From a virus: a stretch of DNA of 39,483 bases. A program made the position numbers and the translations under genes. Below are positions 1 through 7,683 of the stretch, piece after piece; the stretch's first letter is position 1, and each line of letters starts with the position of its first letter. The stretch lies in IMG/VR virus record IMGVR_UViG_3300042946_001699, positions 1 through 39,483 of that record; one strand, written 5' to 3'. The notes under the pieces are model-generated. The model was not told where the DNA came from and searched no databases. It worked only from the letters and a program-made list of their open reading frames with translations.

Positions 1-361
1 CCTCGCTGTCGGCGTCCTCAGCTGCGAAGTCGTCGGCGTCATCAATGGCCAGCACCCCCGGGCCGTCGTCGTCAGCCCCGACGCCGCGGATCGGCTCAGC
101 GTCGCCCTCCACATCCACATCCACCTCCTCTGCATTAACCACCACAATCGCGGGATCGGGCGCAGCCGCCACACCCTTTCCGCGCGTTCGCCTCTGCTTG
201 AGGGCGGCCAGCTCATCGGAGGACAGCGCAGCCTTCACCACCCGGCTCACGGTGTTGGGACTGCAGCCGAAGGTGGTCGCCAAGGCGGCGGCTGTGGCTC
301 CCTGCCGGTAAGCCACCACCATGTCTTCCTTCTGGGCGTCGCTCAGCCGGGAGGCCGCCAT
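1..361 (-). CDS. Helix-turn-helix protein with acidic C-terminus, partial
   Basis: The reading frame opens at the ATG complementary to 359-361 and runs off the left edge of the window, so about 120 N-terminal residues are visible. Residues about 14-46 (starting MVVAYRQGATAAALATTFG) form a typical helix-turn-helix of the resolvase/transposase-like type, with the recognition helix around CSPNTVSRVVKAAL. A basic linker (KQRRTRGKG) follows, then a strongly acidic stretch rich in Asp and Glu. It is probably a DNA-binding protein. It lies outside the integrase/tRNA boundary and points away from the element, so it is likely host chromosome. The start is the first ATG before the HTH. The exact role is unknown, and the C-terminus is not in the window. 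Confidence 0.7.
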   Translation of the reverse strand, partial: MAASRLSDAQKEDMVVAYRQGATAAALATTFGCSPNTVSRVVKAALSSDELAALKQRRTRGKGVAAAPDPAIVVVNAEEVDVDVEGDAEPIRGVGADDDGPGVLAIDDADDFAAEDADSE

Positions 362-436
362 TCAGCTCTGCAGTCAGACCAGCGCCCCACCCTAGGCGTC
401 CCTGGGCCCGTCGCCGCACTGCCAAAATGCCAGTGT

Positions 437-510
437 GCTCCCTTAGCTCAGCCGGATAGAGCAGCTGCCTTCTAAGCAGCCGGTCGATGGTTCGAATCCA
501 TCAGGGGGCG
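437..510 (+). tRNA. tRNA-Arg (anticodon UCU)
   Basis: The sequence folds by eye into a complete cloverleaf. The acceptor GCTCCCT (437-443) pairs with AGGGGGC (503-509), with one G-U pair. The D arm is GCTC/GAGC. The anticodon stem GCTGC/GCAGC encloses the loop CTTCTAA with anticodon TCT. The T arm is GATGG-TTCGAAT-CCATC and the discriminator is G510. CCA is not encoded. The tyrosine integrase starts 128 bases downstream in the same direction, which makes the 3' half of this tRNA the likely attachment core. Confidence 0.95.
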
Positions 511-534
511 TTTCAGTCAGGGCCTGCTTTCTCG

Positions 535-567
535 GCCCAAAAGCCTTTCTGACACTGGCTTTTGGGC
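535..567 (+). terminator. Perfect 11-bp inverted repeat after the tRNA
   Basis: GCCCAAAAGCC (535-545) and GGCTTTTGGGC (557-567) are perfect inverted repeats around an 11-base loop. The position, 25 bases after the tRNA, suits a tRNA transcript terminator, although no U-run follows the stem. It could equally be part of the integrase attachment region. Confidence 0.5.
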
Positions 568-605
568 TGACAGGCTTTGCCGGCTTCTGCTCGCCCGTGC
601 CAGGC

Positions 606-639
606 TGTGAGAAGGACCTTCTCACATACCTTCTCACAT
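606..639 (+). promoter_or_regulatory. Three copies of a 10-bp repeat overlapping the integrase start
   Basis: TGTGAGAAGG (606-615) is followed after one base by its exact inverse, CCTTCTCACA (617-626). A second inverse copy lies at 629-638, with the direct copies spaced 12 bp apart. The last copy runs into the integrase ATG at 638. This looks like an operator or an array of integrase/excisionase arm-type sites. Protein occupancy there would block integrase translation or transcription. Which protein binds is not visible. Confidence 0.6.
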
Positions 640-1948
640 GCCAGCGGTCCCGGAATGGGATGTTCTGCTTCGCGGCGGCGTCCTGCGGGCCCTCGGCCAG
701 AGGGGCTGCCGCAGTGGCTGGACGGTGTCGAATTTCAGGGGACGTGCCCGGCTTCACATCACGGCTCGCGCCGGGGACGGGCATCGCAAGCAGCTGCTCC
801 TGCCATATCCCTGGGAGTCGGACCAACTCGAAGCCATCCGAGACGGCGTGGTGACGGTCTACGAGGCCTTCCAAAACGGGGCCCCTCTCGAGCTTTCCAT
901 CGCCGAGCTGAGTACAGCGAAGGCTGAGGCTGAGGCCAGGCGCCAGGCAGAAGCCATGGCCAGCCAGCCCTCAAACCTGCAGCAGAGCGTTCCATCTCCA
1001 GCAACAGCCAGCCGCCCTATCTCGATTGACTGGGCCGGCCTGATCCGCCGCTACCAGCAGCACAAGCTGCGCAGCGGTGAAATCAAGGAAACGACCTGGG
1101 AACGGCTCTACAAGCCGCGAATGGCGCTGGTCCTCAAGACAGCGAAAGGGCCACCGGCTGCCCGCGATGCAACCCAACTGCTGGAAGCGCAAGCTGATCT
1201 GTGGAGTCAGCGCCCTGGCTGTCGCACCAGAAGACTGCAAATCCAGTACACCGCTGCTTTGCTGCGTTGGGCGGCTAGCCAGAAGCTGCTTCCAGCCCAA
1301 TGGGCTCCGCCGCCTGACCTCTCAACAATCATCGGCCGGTCACGGGAGAGCCGAGCGGTCACGACGCCAATCGCCGTGCCAGACATCCTGGCGATGGTGC
1401 AGGCCATTCCGGACCCGCGCTGGCGGTTTGCCTTTCAACTGCTCTGCGCCTTTGGTCTGCGACCCGAAGAGCTGCAGCATCTGCAGCTTCGCCAGGGACG
1501 GCTCTGGTGCACGTATGAAAAGGTTGCCTCTCGCGGCAAAACCAAGCCCAGGCCCCTACGGCTGCTGCCCTGTGACCAATGGGCCACGGAATGGCGGCTC
1601 CTCGAGACCTTTGATCCGGCAAAGCTCCCGCCCATGCGAGCTGGTTTCGGCTCGGATTCCTTCAGTCGCTACCTGCTGCGGAGAGACCACTGGCAACACC
1701 TACGCCAGCAGTACGAAACCCAGGGAGAAAAATTGGTGCTCTATTCCTGCCGGCACGGTTACGCCCACCGGGCCCACGTGATCTGTGACCTGCCGCCCAA
1801 GGTCGTCGCCGCCGCAATGGGTCACAGCGTTCAAACCCATTTGGCGGCCTACAGCCGTTGGTGCGGGGATGACGTGGTGGATGACGCCTTCAGCAAAGCG
1901 GAGCAGCGACTGAGGCAGGGGCTACTTGCTCAGAGCTCAACGGCGTAG
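638..1948 (+). CDS. int: Tyrosine recombinase (phage/island integrase)
   Basis: This 436-residue protein has an N-terminal arm-binding and core-binding part (about 1-235) and a C-terminal catalytic domain. The visible catalytic positions are Arg275 in AFGLRPEEL, a likely Lys at about 301 (SRGKTK), the YSCRHGYAHR box (Arg372; Tyr replaces the usual His of HxxR), His396 in MGHS and the nucleophile Tyr405 in HLAAYSRW. It would cut and rejoin DNA through a 3'-phosphotyrosine link to integrate and excise the element. It lies just downstream of tRNA-Arg, in the usual arrangement for tRNA-targeting islands. The start at 638 is the first ATG in frame, directly after the 10-bp repeats. The gene ends 19 bases inside the 3' end of the convergent PIN gene. 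Confidence 0.93.
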   Translation: MPAVPEWDVLLRGGVLRALGQRGCRSGWTVSNFRGRARLHITARAGDGHRKQLLLPYPWESDQLEAIRDGVVTVYEAFQNGAPLELSIAELSTAKAEAEARRQAEAMASQPSNLQQSVPSPATASRPISIDWAGLIRRYQQHKLRSGEIKETTWERLYKPRMALVLKTAKGPPAARDATQLLEAQADLWSQRPGCRTRRLQIQYTAALLRWAASQKLLPAQWAPPPDLSTIIGRSRESRAVTTPIAVPDILAMVQAIPDPRWRFAFQLLCAFGLRPEELQHLQLRQGRLWCTYEKVASRGKTKPRPLRLLPCDQWATEWRLLETFDPAKLPPMRAGFGSDSFSRYLLRRDHWQHLRQQYETQGEKLVLYSCRHGYAHRAHVICDLPPKVVAAAMGHSVQTHLAAYSRWCGDDVVDDAFSKAEQRLRQGLLAQSSTA

Positions 1949-2499
1949 TGCCGCACGGCCTGCGAGAACCTGCTTAACCCTTGTTCCTCCAGGGTGACCA
2001 GGTACTCCTCGACTGTCTTGGGTGGGTTCCTGAGGCTGGCTCGGTGCTGCCGCATCGCCATGTAGACCCGCTCGACATCCAGGTTCAGCTGATCCACCAG
2101 AAACAGATCGGGATGGCAGGCACCAATGCCGTAGCCCGCCAGGGCGGGCTCTGGAAAATCATCCAGATTGAAGGTGATGATCAGATCGGCTCCGCACTTG
2201 ATGGCGACAGCCAGAACATGGCGGTCATCCGGATCTGGTAACTCCAGGGATGGAATCAGGGGCTGATGGCCATCCACCAGCGCATCACGCACGTGGGCAT
2301 TCATCAGTGAGCGGGTTCGCTCCAGCTGGGCTCTGGAGAGATCAGGCCGGTTCCTCAGGACGGCGTTGATCCACTCCTCATGAATCTGGTCGCTCCAGCG
2401 AGCCCGGTAGAGATCCGTGAGCGCCAGGCGCATCAGCAGATCGCGAAGTGGAGCGGGGTAGAGAACGCAGGCGTCGTAGACCACGGTGAAGCGATTCAC
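1930..2499 (-). CDS. PIN-domain toxin, VapC-like
   Basis: This 189-residue protein is a PIN-fold ribonuclease. Acidic residues typical of the metal site are Asp9 (VVYDACVLYP), Glu41 (HEEW), Asp91/92 (PDPDDRHV) and Asp113/114 (ITFNLDDF). PIN toxins cleave tRNA or other RNA and are held in check by a co-encoded antitoxin. I chose the GTG at 2499-2497, which lies one base beyond the antitoxin stop, rather than an ATG 60 bases upstream inside the antitoxin gene; the PIN fold begins at VNRFTVVYDA. The last 19 bases overlap the convergent integrase gene. Confidence 0.85.
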   Translation of the reverse strand: MNRFTVVYDACVLYPAPLRDLLMRLALTDLYRARWSDQIHEEWINAVLRNRPDLSRAQLERTRSLMNAHVRDALVDGHQPLIPSLELPDPDDRHVLAVAIKCGADLIITFNLDDFPEPALAGYGIGACHPDLFLVDQLNLDVERVYMAMRQHRASLRNPPKTVEEYLVTLEEQGLSRFSQAVRHYAVEL

Positions 2500-2500
2500 C

Positions 2501-2974
2501 TCAGTAGCCCATGCCCAGCTCCTGGGCCTGGGCCGCCAGCTCATCGAGTACCGCCGCACGCTGCTGGTCGATGGCGTGCTTGTAGGCCATCAGGTCGGCC
2601 AGGCGGATACGCCGGTGGGTGCCGACCTTGCGGAAGGGGATCTCCCCTTTCTGCAAACGCTCGATCAGAAAGGGCCGCGACACGTTCAGCAGATCAGCTG
2701 CCTGCTGGGTGGTCAGCTCGGCGTGCACCGGCACCAGCGTGACGGCATTGCCCTGGGCCATCTGCACCAGGATTCCCTGCAGCAACTCCAGGACTGCGGC
2801 CGGGATTGGGACGGATGCGCGCTGGCCATCTTCCAGGTCTAGGGAGAGGCTGGCCTGGCGCAGCCCATGGCTGGCCCGGAAGCCGGCGAGATCGCGCAAG
2901 CTCACCCCTGCGGCCGCAGCCGCCTCAGCCGTGGGGATCACAGGCTCAATGGAGCTGGGGAGAGCCACGGCCAT
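2501..2974 (-). CDS. HTH (excisionase-type) antitoxin paired with PIN toxin
   Basis: This 157-residue protein carries an excisionase/MerR-like helix-turn-helix at about 88-135 ([20 protein letters not shown], then [18 protein letters not shown]), typical of antitoxins found upstream of PIN genes. It should bind its own promoter and neutralise the downstream PIN protein. Its stop codon is one base from the toxin GTG start, so the pair is translationally coupled. The N-terminal 80 residues have no recognisable domain. It could also moonlight as the excisionase of the element, given its position next to int; that is inference. Confidence 0.82.
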   Translation of the reverse strand: MAVALPSSIEPVIPTAEAAAAAGVSLRDLAGFRASHGLRQASLSLDLEDGQRASVPIPAAVLELLQGILVQMAQGNAVTLVPVHAELTTQQAADLLNVSRPFLIERLQKGEIPFRKVGTHRRIRLADLMAYKHAIDQQRAAVLDELAAQAQELGMGY

Positions 2975-3123
2975 AGACGGGAGGAGCAGAAGGCCACTCG
3001 AACCATAATCGAAATAATCGCATCAACCGCAGCATCCGCAAGGACATCGAGGCCGTGCGGACGCTGCCTGCACGGTCCCAGGCCTGCTCAGTTGAGCTGA
3101 ACATCCATTGCAGTCATTGAGCG

Positions 3124-3354
3124 CTACAAGTGTCGCCGGCTCCAGCCTGTGATCGAGGCCTCGATGTTCTCCCCATGCCACTGCAGGGGACCTTTGCCTT
3201 CGGTGCAGCCCCAGCGGCGGAAGTGCTTGCCGGGTTGCAGCACCCCGCGCAGCCGCAGCTGACGCAGGGTTTCGCGGCTGATGCCGAGCAGCTCACAGGC
3301 CTCAGCTGTGCTGATCCAGACCCGCTGGCGGGTGGTCGTGACCTGGGTTTCCAT
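3124..3354 (-). CDS. Small MerR/excisionase-like DNA-binding protein
   Basis: This 76-residue protein has a helix-turn-helix at about 13-37 (ISTAEACELLGISRETLRQL), followed by a wing-like stretch ending in a Trp-rich tail (HFRRWGCTEGKGPLQWHGEN). The architecture resembles excisionases and small MerR-like phage regulators. Its ATG overlaps the stop of the upstream KilA-N gene by one base (TGATG), so it is the last gene of the long minus-strand operon. An excisionase role is plausible but unproven. Confidence 0.75.
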   Translation of the reverse strand: METQVTTTRQRVWISTAEACELLGISRETLRQLRLRGVLQPGKHFRRWGCTEGKGPLQWHGENIEASITGWSRRHL

Positions 3355-4160
3355 CAGCTCCCCGCCAGCTGCGCGCAGCAGCGCTGAAGGGTGTCGACCA
3401 ACCAGCTGCGGCGGTAGCTCTTGACCTGGCGAGGGGCCCCGTCAACAAACTGTTGGCGACAAGGGGGTTCTTCACCGAACTCCTCGCGGTAAGCCCTGGC
3501 CACGAGCTTGCCGGCGGCGCAGAACTGGCTGCGCGGCAGCGCTTGTTGGAACACCTCCAGCCAGGCATCTCCCAAGGTGAGCTCCTCGTCAGTCGGCGCA
3601 CCGGGCAGCAACCCAGCACTGGCGGTGAGCACGTTGCTGCGGACGATGTCCTTGAACAGAAGCTGATCGCGCTGATCCAGGCCGCCCAACCGCTCAAACA
3701 GATCGATGCTGCGCTCCACCAAGGCGATCACGTCGGCTTCCCTGATCCGAGCTGGAGGTGTTTCCACTGGAGTCGATTGAGCCTGCTGGACGCTCTCCAG
3801 GAACCAGCCATCCATCCACACCGCGAACGGCGCACTGATCCAGCGGGCCAGGTCGACAGCGACCTGGGGATGAACCCAGGTGCCGCCACCACCGGCGCCG
3901 CCTGAGCGGGACTCAACAAGGGCGTGGACGGAAATTCCGGCCACGCCCTCCAGAGCATCCAGATAGTGCTGGCACCGGTCGGACTCGCGGTAGTCCTTCC
4001 AGCGTTTGCCATTGGCCTTGCACATGGCCGTGGCATTTACGTAGCCATCGCTGGTGCGCCGAGAGATCGGGGTGCCGTTCCAGGAACGGGAGACCAGAGC
4101 CTGCTGACTCATCAGAGCGACAGTTGCGGAGGGATGGGACGACGTTGTTGTGGTGTTCAT
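3354..4160 (-). CDS. KilA-N domain protein
   Basis: This 268-residue protein has an N-terminal KilA-N domain (about 20-120). Visible hallmarks are RRTSDGYVNATAMCKANGKR, the Trp-Lys-Asp-Tyr stretch and TWVHPQVAVDLARWISAPFA. KilA-N proteins are DNA-binding phage proteins, often antirepressors or regulators. The C-terminal half (about 140-268) is helical, with several Cys residues and no family I recognise. The ATG at 4160 overlaps the upstream stop as ATGA, which favours this start over a longer in-frame extension reaching to 4574. The downstream HTH gene overlaps by one base. Confidence 0.88.
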   Translation of the reverse strand: MNTTTTSSHPSATVALMSQQALVSRSWNGTPISRRTSDGYVNATAMCKANGKRWKDYRESDRCQHYLDALEGVAGISVHALVESRSGGAGGGGTWVHPQVAVDLARWISAPFAVWMDGWFLESVQQAQSTPVETPPARIREADVIALVERSIDLFERLGGLDQRDQLLFKDIVRSNVLTASAGLLPGAPTDEELTLGDAWLEVFQQALPRSQFCAAGKLVARAYREEFGEEPPCRQQFVDGAPRQVKSYRRSWLVDTLQRCCAQLAGS

Positions 4161-4447
4161 CGGTCTGAGGTCGGTGAAATGGGCTGGGCCCCACTGGCGG
4201 CGACGCCTGCTGCTGGGGGGAAAGGGCTGTTGGTGCTGACCGCTTGCAGCCGCGGCGGCACGGGGCCAGCGATCACCAGCAGCAGGGTGCTCAGCTGAAA
4301 GAGCAGCCCCACCAGCACCAGCAAGCGCAGAGCGGTGAGGCTGTTGACCGTGACGGCGACGGTTGTGGGCCGGCGGGTGCGGCAGAACGCCGGAAGCTGG
4401 GGGCGGCGCCCCGCGCCGCCGTTGCTGACCAAGTGAGGAGCAGCCAT
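4157..4447 (-). CDS. Small single-span membrane protein, unknown function
   Basis: This 96-residue protein has one clear hydrophobic helix at about 39-62 (ALRLLVLVGLLFQLSTLLLV). Before it is a basic, Arg-rich N-terminus and after it a Pro-rich C-terminal tail. By the positive-inside rule the N-terminus is probably cytoplasmic. Both ends overlap neighbours by four bases (ATGA at 4447 and at 4160), strong evidence that it is a real gene in the recombination operon. I recognise no family. A membrane protein between an SSB-like gene and a KilA-N gene could be a superinfection-exclusion factor, but that is a guess. Confidence 0.7.
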   Translation of the reverse strand: MAAPHLVSNGGAGRRPQLPAFCRTRRPTTVAVTVNSLTALRLLVLVGLLFQLSTLLLVIAGPVPPRLQAVSTNSPFPPAAGVAASGAQPISPTSDR

Positions 4448-5016
4448 CAGAAGGCGGCCTCCTCGTCGTCATCCACAACCCAGCCGCCTCCAGCGGTGTA
4501 ACCCTCCTGTTCCTCGAAGCCATCGGTGGGATCGACCTGCTCGTAGGCAACGAACTCGACGACCTGGACGGCACGGGGCTGGAAGGTCATGCCACAGCCG
4601 TTTTCGCCATCCCAGTCGTAGATGTCGAACGCCACGACGACCTTGGAGCCGTTGCCGATGGCGGCCCCATCCCAGGGCTGCTTTTTGGCATCGACGATGC
4701 GGGGCCCCTCAGATAGAGAGCCATCACGCCGCTGAAACTGCGGCACCTTGAAGCGCACCGCGGTGAGCTCGCTGGGCGTTTCCTTGTCCGGCTTCCAGGG
4801 GAAACCCTTCTCGGCGCGGCGCTTGCGGCTGCCATGCAGAGCGATGAACTGGTCCTCCATTGCCAGCAAGAAGGACTGCGCCTTTTGGTCACTGTTGGGA
4901 AGCAGCAGATCGCAGGTCCAGGCCTTGGGTTTGCTCTTGTCGAGCTGGTGCCGGGGGGTGATCAGGTGGGCCCAGCGCACTTCGGCGAGGGGCGTGCGGA
5001 AGATCGTCTTAGCCAT
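4447..5016 (-). CDS. Phage-type ssDNA-binding protein (Enc34/DUF2815-like)
   Basis: This 189-residue protein begins MAKTIFRTPLAEVRWAHLI. It has the pattern KPKAWTCDLLLPNSD followed by a basic patch (GSRKRRAEKGFPWKPDKE) and alternating strands (AVRFKVP, SKVVVAFDIYDWD), as in Enc34-type phage ssDNA-binding OB folds. The C-terminus is Gly-rich, then acidic, ending DDDEEAAF. An acidic tip with a terminal Phe is the classic partner-recruiting tail of bacterial SSB and T7 gp2.5. It would coat single strands for the ERF-like annealing protein two genes upstream. I chose ATG 5016 over the 5082 alternative because homologous-looking sequence starts at MAKT and the longer form would lie over most of the RHH gene. 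Confidence 0.7.
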   Translation of the reverse strand: MAKTIFRTPLAEVRWAHLITPRHQLDKSKPKAWTCDLLLPNSDQKAQSFLLAMEDQFIALHGSRKRRAEKGFPWKPDKETPSELTAVRFKVPQFQRRDGSLSEGPRIVDAKKQPWDGAAIGNGSKVVVAFDIYDWDGENGCGMTFQPRAVQVVEFVAYEQVDPTDGFEEQEGYTAGGGWVVDDDEEAAF

Positions 5017-5245
5017 GGGTTGACTCGGGGTGAACGGTGGACGAGAGGGGTTGATCGAATGGGGCAAGCGGCGGCAGGCCAAGGCGCTCGCGCAGCAGGT
5101 GATGCACGGCGCCGCTGGCCGAGAGGTTGCGGGCTTGCATCAGCTCGCGGACCTGCAGGTAGACGTCGGTGCGGACCTGGGTCTGGATGACATGGCGACC
5201 GGCCCGTGAGCGGGGCTGCTCGCCATAGCGACGGGGCCTGCTCAT
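5009..5245 (-). CDS. Small ribbon-helix-helix-like protein
   Basis: This 78-residue protein has a central segment HVIQTQVRTDVYLQVRELM then NLSASGAVHHLLRERL, with the strand-helix-helix spacing of ribbon-helix-helix (CopG/Arc type) DNA-binding proteins. The N-terminus is Arg-rich. It overlaps both neighbours (ATGA at 5245 with the ERF-like gene, and 8 bases with the SSB-like gene). It is likely an operon regulator or antitoxin-like DNA binder; the target is unknown. Confidence 0.65.
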   Translation of the reverse strand: MSRPRRYGEQPRSRAGRHVIQTQVRTDVYLQVRELMQARNLSASGAVHHLLRERLGLPPLAPFDQPLSSTVHPESTHG

Positions 5246-5961
5246 GGCTCTGCGGGCGCTTGAGCGCCTTCGAACTCCTCGAGGAAGCGGTCGATGAAGG
5301 CGCTGTGCTGGTGCTGGGTGATGCGATCACCGATCGAGCGGGCATTGCGCGGCACCTGGAAGTGCTCACGGAACGCCGTGGTCAGCTCACGCCGAGCGGC
5401 CTGGGGAAGGGCAAGGATCCGCTGATGCGTGGCCTCGATCTCCTGGGCCGTGAGTGGCTCCAGAGCGACATCACTGCCACCTGCGCCTGCACAGGGTTCG
5501 GATACCTCAGGAGAGGACCTCCTCGCCAGCAGAGCAGGACGTCGCACACCAGCAGAAGCGAGCCCAGCGACAGAAGTCACCTCAGGCTCTACAGGCATAG
5601 CCTGTTTGGCCAAAGGAATGCCCAGCAGCATGGCCAGCATCCAGCCGGAAGCCTGAAGTGGGTCGTCGACCTCGTCGGCCCACTCTTCACTGCTGACCTC
5701 GGCGCCACCGGCGTGCATCACCGTGACCCGCAGCTTGTGTCGGCCACGGATGTCGACCAGCTGGCTGCTGAAGGCAATGCCCTGGGCAAACGCCGGCCTG
5801 GCCGCTTCGACCACGGCGGCCAGGTCAAGGGATGGAACGGCCTGCACCTGTTCCTGGAAGGAGGCCAGGGCGGCCGTGAGGGCGCGTTCGGCGCCGCCTT
5901 TTTCGCCGAGCAGCTCAAGGGCGCCGGCTGGCACGTCTGCGCGTGCGGGGATCTGCGTCAT
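5242..5961 (-). CDS. ERF-like single-strand annealing recombinase
   Basis: This 239-residue protein resembles the ERF superfamily in its core (about 45-135). A helix like VVEAARPAFAQGIAFSSQLV is followed by strands (KLRVTVMHAGGAEVSSEEW) and the box DDPLQASGWMLAMLLGIPLA, which fits the ERF signature where Tyr-Ala-Arg-Arg-Tyr normally precedes LxxLLGI. Here that motif is degenerate. ERF proteins anneal complementary strands during phage recombination. The C-terminal half is a linker plus a helical domain. An ssDNA-binding gene two positions downstream in the same overlapping operon supports the role. The match is partial, so an unrelated protein remains possible. Confidence 0.55.
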   Translation of the reverse strand: MTQIPARADVPAGALELLGEKGGAERALTAALASFQEQVQAVPSLDLAAVVEAARPAFAQGIAFSSQLVDIRGRHKLRVTVMHAGGAEVSSEEWADEVDDPLQASGWMLAMLLGIPLAKQAMPVEPEVTSVAGLASAGVRRPALLARRSSPEVSEPCAGAGGSDVALEPLTAQEIEATHQRILALPQAARRELTTAFREHFQVPRNARSIGDRITQHQHSAFIDRFLEEFEGAQAPAEP

Positions 5962-6045
5962 GGCATCAGGGTGTCGGGCTCGTGCCCGCTGGCCTGAGCC
6001 TAGCGGCTTTCTAACGCGAGCCGCAATCGGTTGGCGTCCTCGGAC

Positions 6046-6795
6046 TTATCCGGGTTGCTTGCTGCGCCGCCGGGCGGCCGGCTTGGGCGGTCCTGCCGGG
6101 TCGTTGGCTTCCCAGGCTCGGATCCACTCGTCAGGAAGGAACTGCTCGTCTTGCGTCCAGAGTTGCGCCAGTTCGGAAGTGGAGTAGTCGTCGAGGGCCA
6201 GGACCTCGCGAAAACGCTTGCGGTACATCTCCGGCACCGACGCGGCGAGCTGCTCCAGCGCATCGGTGACGTCGGCGTCGCGCGTTCTGATCACACGACG
6301 CACATGGCGCCTCCAGTTCTGACAGAGATCCTCGGCTTCTTTCGACGAGAAGGTGGGAGAGAGAACTGCCTGATATCTATCGGGAACTTCCAGATATCCG
6401 ATGTAGCAGCTCCAGAATTCAACGGCACCCCAGGGCTGCTTTCCATCGTTGCCCAGCAATGGCTCGGCATATTCGATTTGTTCTCGAATACGCAGGGATT
6501 TGACCCCTTCCAGTCGTCGATGAGTATCCAGCAGCAACCTTCGGTTCAGTTCCTCAAGCTGGAAAAAAGCTTTCTGACGCAGCTCGCCGGCCTTGCCCTG
6601 CTCGATCACCGAGAGGTTGCCGTAGGAGATCACCTCAAACTTCGCTTCCGCACCCCACTCGCAGACGGTGTACTGGGTCCAGCCGTTGCGGCGGCGCCAG
6701 TTCAACAGCATCTTCCCGAAGGCCCGACGTGACTCCTGTTGCCAGTCGAGGACTGCCTGGTAGGAGCGCCCCGTCAGGTCCATGTCGTATGTCAT
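6046..6795 (-). CDS. XRE-like helix-turn-helix regulator, phage type
   Basis: This 249-residue protein has an N-terminal HTH at about 20-80 (FGKMLLNWRRRNGWTQYTVC followed by SYGNLSVIEQGKAGELRQKAFFQLEELN), an expanded version of the cro/cI fold. The middle (about 110-210) is helical and rich in Trp and Arg. The C-terminus is a basic Pro-rich tail (PPKPAARRRSKQPG). The place in the operon suggests a lysogeny or copy-number regulator. A 6-bp inverted repeat (6814-6829) lies 19 bases upstream of its ATG and may be its own operator. I do not recognise a named family for the C-terminal part. Confidence 0.65.
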   Translation of the reverse strand: MTYDMDLTGRSYQAVLDWQQESRRAFGKMLLNWRRRNGWTQYTVCEWGAEAKFEVISYGNLSVIEQGKAGELRQKAFFQLEELNRRLLLDTHRRLEGVKSLRIREQIEYAEPLLGNDGKQPWGAVEFWSCYIGYLEVPDRYQAVLSPTFSSKEAEDLCQNWRRHVRRVIRTRDADVTDALEQLAASVPEMYRKRFREVLALDDYSTSELAQLWTQDEQFLPDEWIRAWEANDPAGPPKPAARRRSKQPG

Positions 6796-6813
6796 AGCCC
6801 GATTCTACGACCT

Positions 6814-6829
6814 GCTTGCCATTGCAAGC
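6814..6829 (-). promoter_or_regulatory. Candidate operator upstream of the HTH regulator
   Basis: GCTTGC (6814-6819) and GCAAGC (6824-6829) form a perfect 6-bp inverted repeat with a 4-base spacer. It sits 19-34 bases before the HTH gene ATG, in the 43-base gap after the 59-residue gene. The size suits an XRE dimer site. There is no direct evidence of binding. Confidence 0.35.
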
Positions 6830-6838
6830 CAGAGCCTG

Positions 6839-7018
6839 TCAAGACTTGGCGGCATGGATTGAGTGGTTCACCGGCTCGGCCAGCAGCTGTTTGACCTGCT
6901 GGCCGCTCAGGATCCGGCCCGTCTGAGCCTGGAAGCGCAGGGCCAGCGTGTACGGGTGTGCACCGGGATGGCAGCGAGCGAGGGACTGCAGCTGCCGGCT
7001 GAGCTCAGGCCGGTTCAT
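6839..7018 (-). CDS. Hypothetical 59-residue protein coupled to VRR-NUC nuclease
   Basis: The ATG complementary to 7016-7018 overlaps the VRR-NUC stop as ATGA. The frame runs to a TGA at 6841-6839 and encodes 59 residues beginning MNRPELSRQLQSLARCHPGA. It is mostly helical with two Gln/Leu-rich helices (QLQSLA; SGQQVKQLLAEPV) and no membrane segment. The four-base overlap and the compact operon argue that it is translated. It may be a small accessory of the nuclease; the function is unknown. Confidence 0.55.
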   Translation of the reverse strand: MNRPELSRQLQSLARCHPGAHPYTLALRFQAQTGRILSGQQVKQLLAEPVNHSIHAAKS

Positions 7019-7392
7019 GCCGTTTGCTCCTCGACGGCGATCAACGTCAGGACTGCCTGGGCCTGTTGAACCGAGCGGCAGACGGCAGCAAGGCCGCCGA
7101 GATCTTGCACCGCCTGCAGGAAGGCGCGCTGCTCCGGACTGACGACCCCGCAGTTCGTCTTGATCTCCAGGGCAACGAACTGAGCAATCCGCTGGCCAAC
7201 CAGTTCAGGCGTGATCTCCAGCGAACGCAGACCAATCAGGTCACTGCTGCCCTTGCACAACCCAAAGCGCACGAAGCGCCCCTGCTGGTCGACCAAAGCG
7301 CCGGTGTTGTTTCGCCAGAGCCGCACCGGTCCTCGGCCGCAGGCCAGGCGGATGCGCTGCTGGATCTCGTGTTCGCTGGTGGAGGAGGCCAT
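7015..7392 (-). CDS. VRR-NUC domain nuclease
   Basis: This 125-residue protein spans essentially one VRR-NUC (PD-(D/E)XK-like) domain. The sequence RLWRNNTGALVDQQGRFVRF, then GSSDLIG, the acidic-Lys motif FVALEIKTNCGVVSPEQRAF and the final GGLAAVCRSVQQA (the V-x-R-S helix) are diagnostic. Catalytic residues are likely Asp51 (SSDLIG), Glu75 and Lys77. Stand-alone phage VRR-NUC proteins act on branched or flap DNA during replication and recombination. It lies next to an SF2 helicase in the same direction, and helicase/VRR-NUC pairs are common in phages. Confidence 0.9.
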   Translation of the reverse strand: MASSTSEHEIQQRIRLACGRGPVRLWRNNTGALVDQQGRFVRFGLCKGSSDLIGLRSLEITPELVGQRIAQFVALEIKTNCGVVSPEQRAFLQAVQDLGGLAAVCRSVQQAQAVLTLIAVEEQTA

Positions 7393-7413
7393 ACCTCCTG
7401 TTGCCGGGCAGGA

Positions 7414-7683
7414 CTACGCGTAGTGGCTCCAGAGGCGCAGCACCTTCACGATCTGCTCCTCCTCCAACACCTGGTAGACGAGGCGGTGCTGAATGTTGAT
7501 GCGCCTTGAGCAGGCCCCTCGAAGATCGCCGACCAGGGCCTCGTAGGGAGGTGGCTGTTCGTAGGGGTCGACGGCCAGGATGTCCAGCAGGGCCTGAGCT
7601 TTCTGCTTGAGAGCAGGGGATGCGGAAGCAAGTTTGCGAGCGTCCTTCTGGGCCTGCTTGGTGAAGAGGACCGTCCAGCTCAC
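7414..7683 (-). CDS. yoeB: YoeB/Txe-family mRNA interferase toxin
   Basis: This 89-residue protein is full length for YoeB. It starts MSWTVLFTKQAQKDARKL and keeps the family's active-site layout: Glu48 (PYEALVGDL), the Arg60/61 and Arg67 region (CSRRINIQHRLVY) and the C-terminal His87-Tyr88 (LWSHYA). YoeB cleaves mRNA in the ribosomal A site. Its ATG overlaps the antitoxin stop by four bases (7680-7683), the standard antitoxin-toxin order. The pair is inserted within the minus-strand helicase/nuclease operon. Confidence 0.92.
   Translation of the reverse strand: MSWTVLFTKQAQKDARKLASASPALKQKAQALLDILAVDPYEQPPPYEALVGDLRGACSRRINIQHRLVYQVLEEEQIVKVLRLWSHYA

Noticed and set aside
4161-4574. N-terminal extension of the KilA-N protein to 4574
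   Set aside because: The extra 138 residues are low complexity and cover the membrane-protein gene in another frame; the ATGA overlap at 4160 favours the shorter protein.
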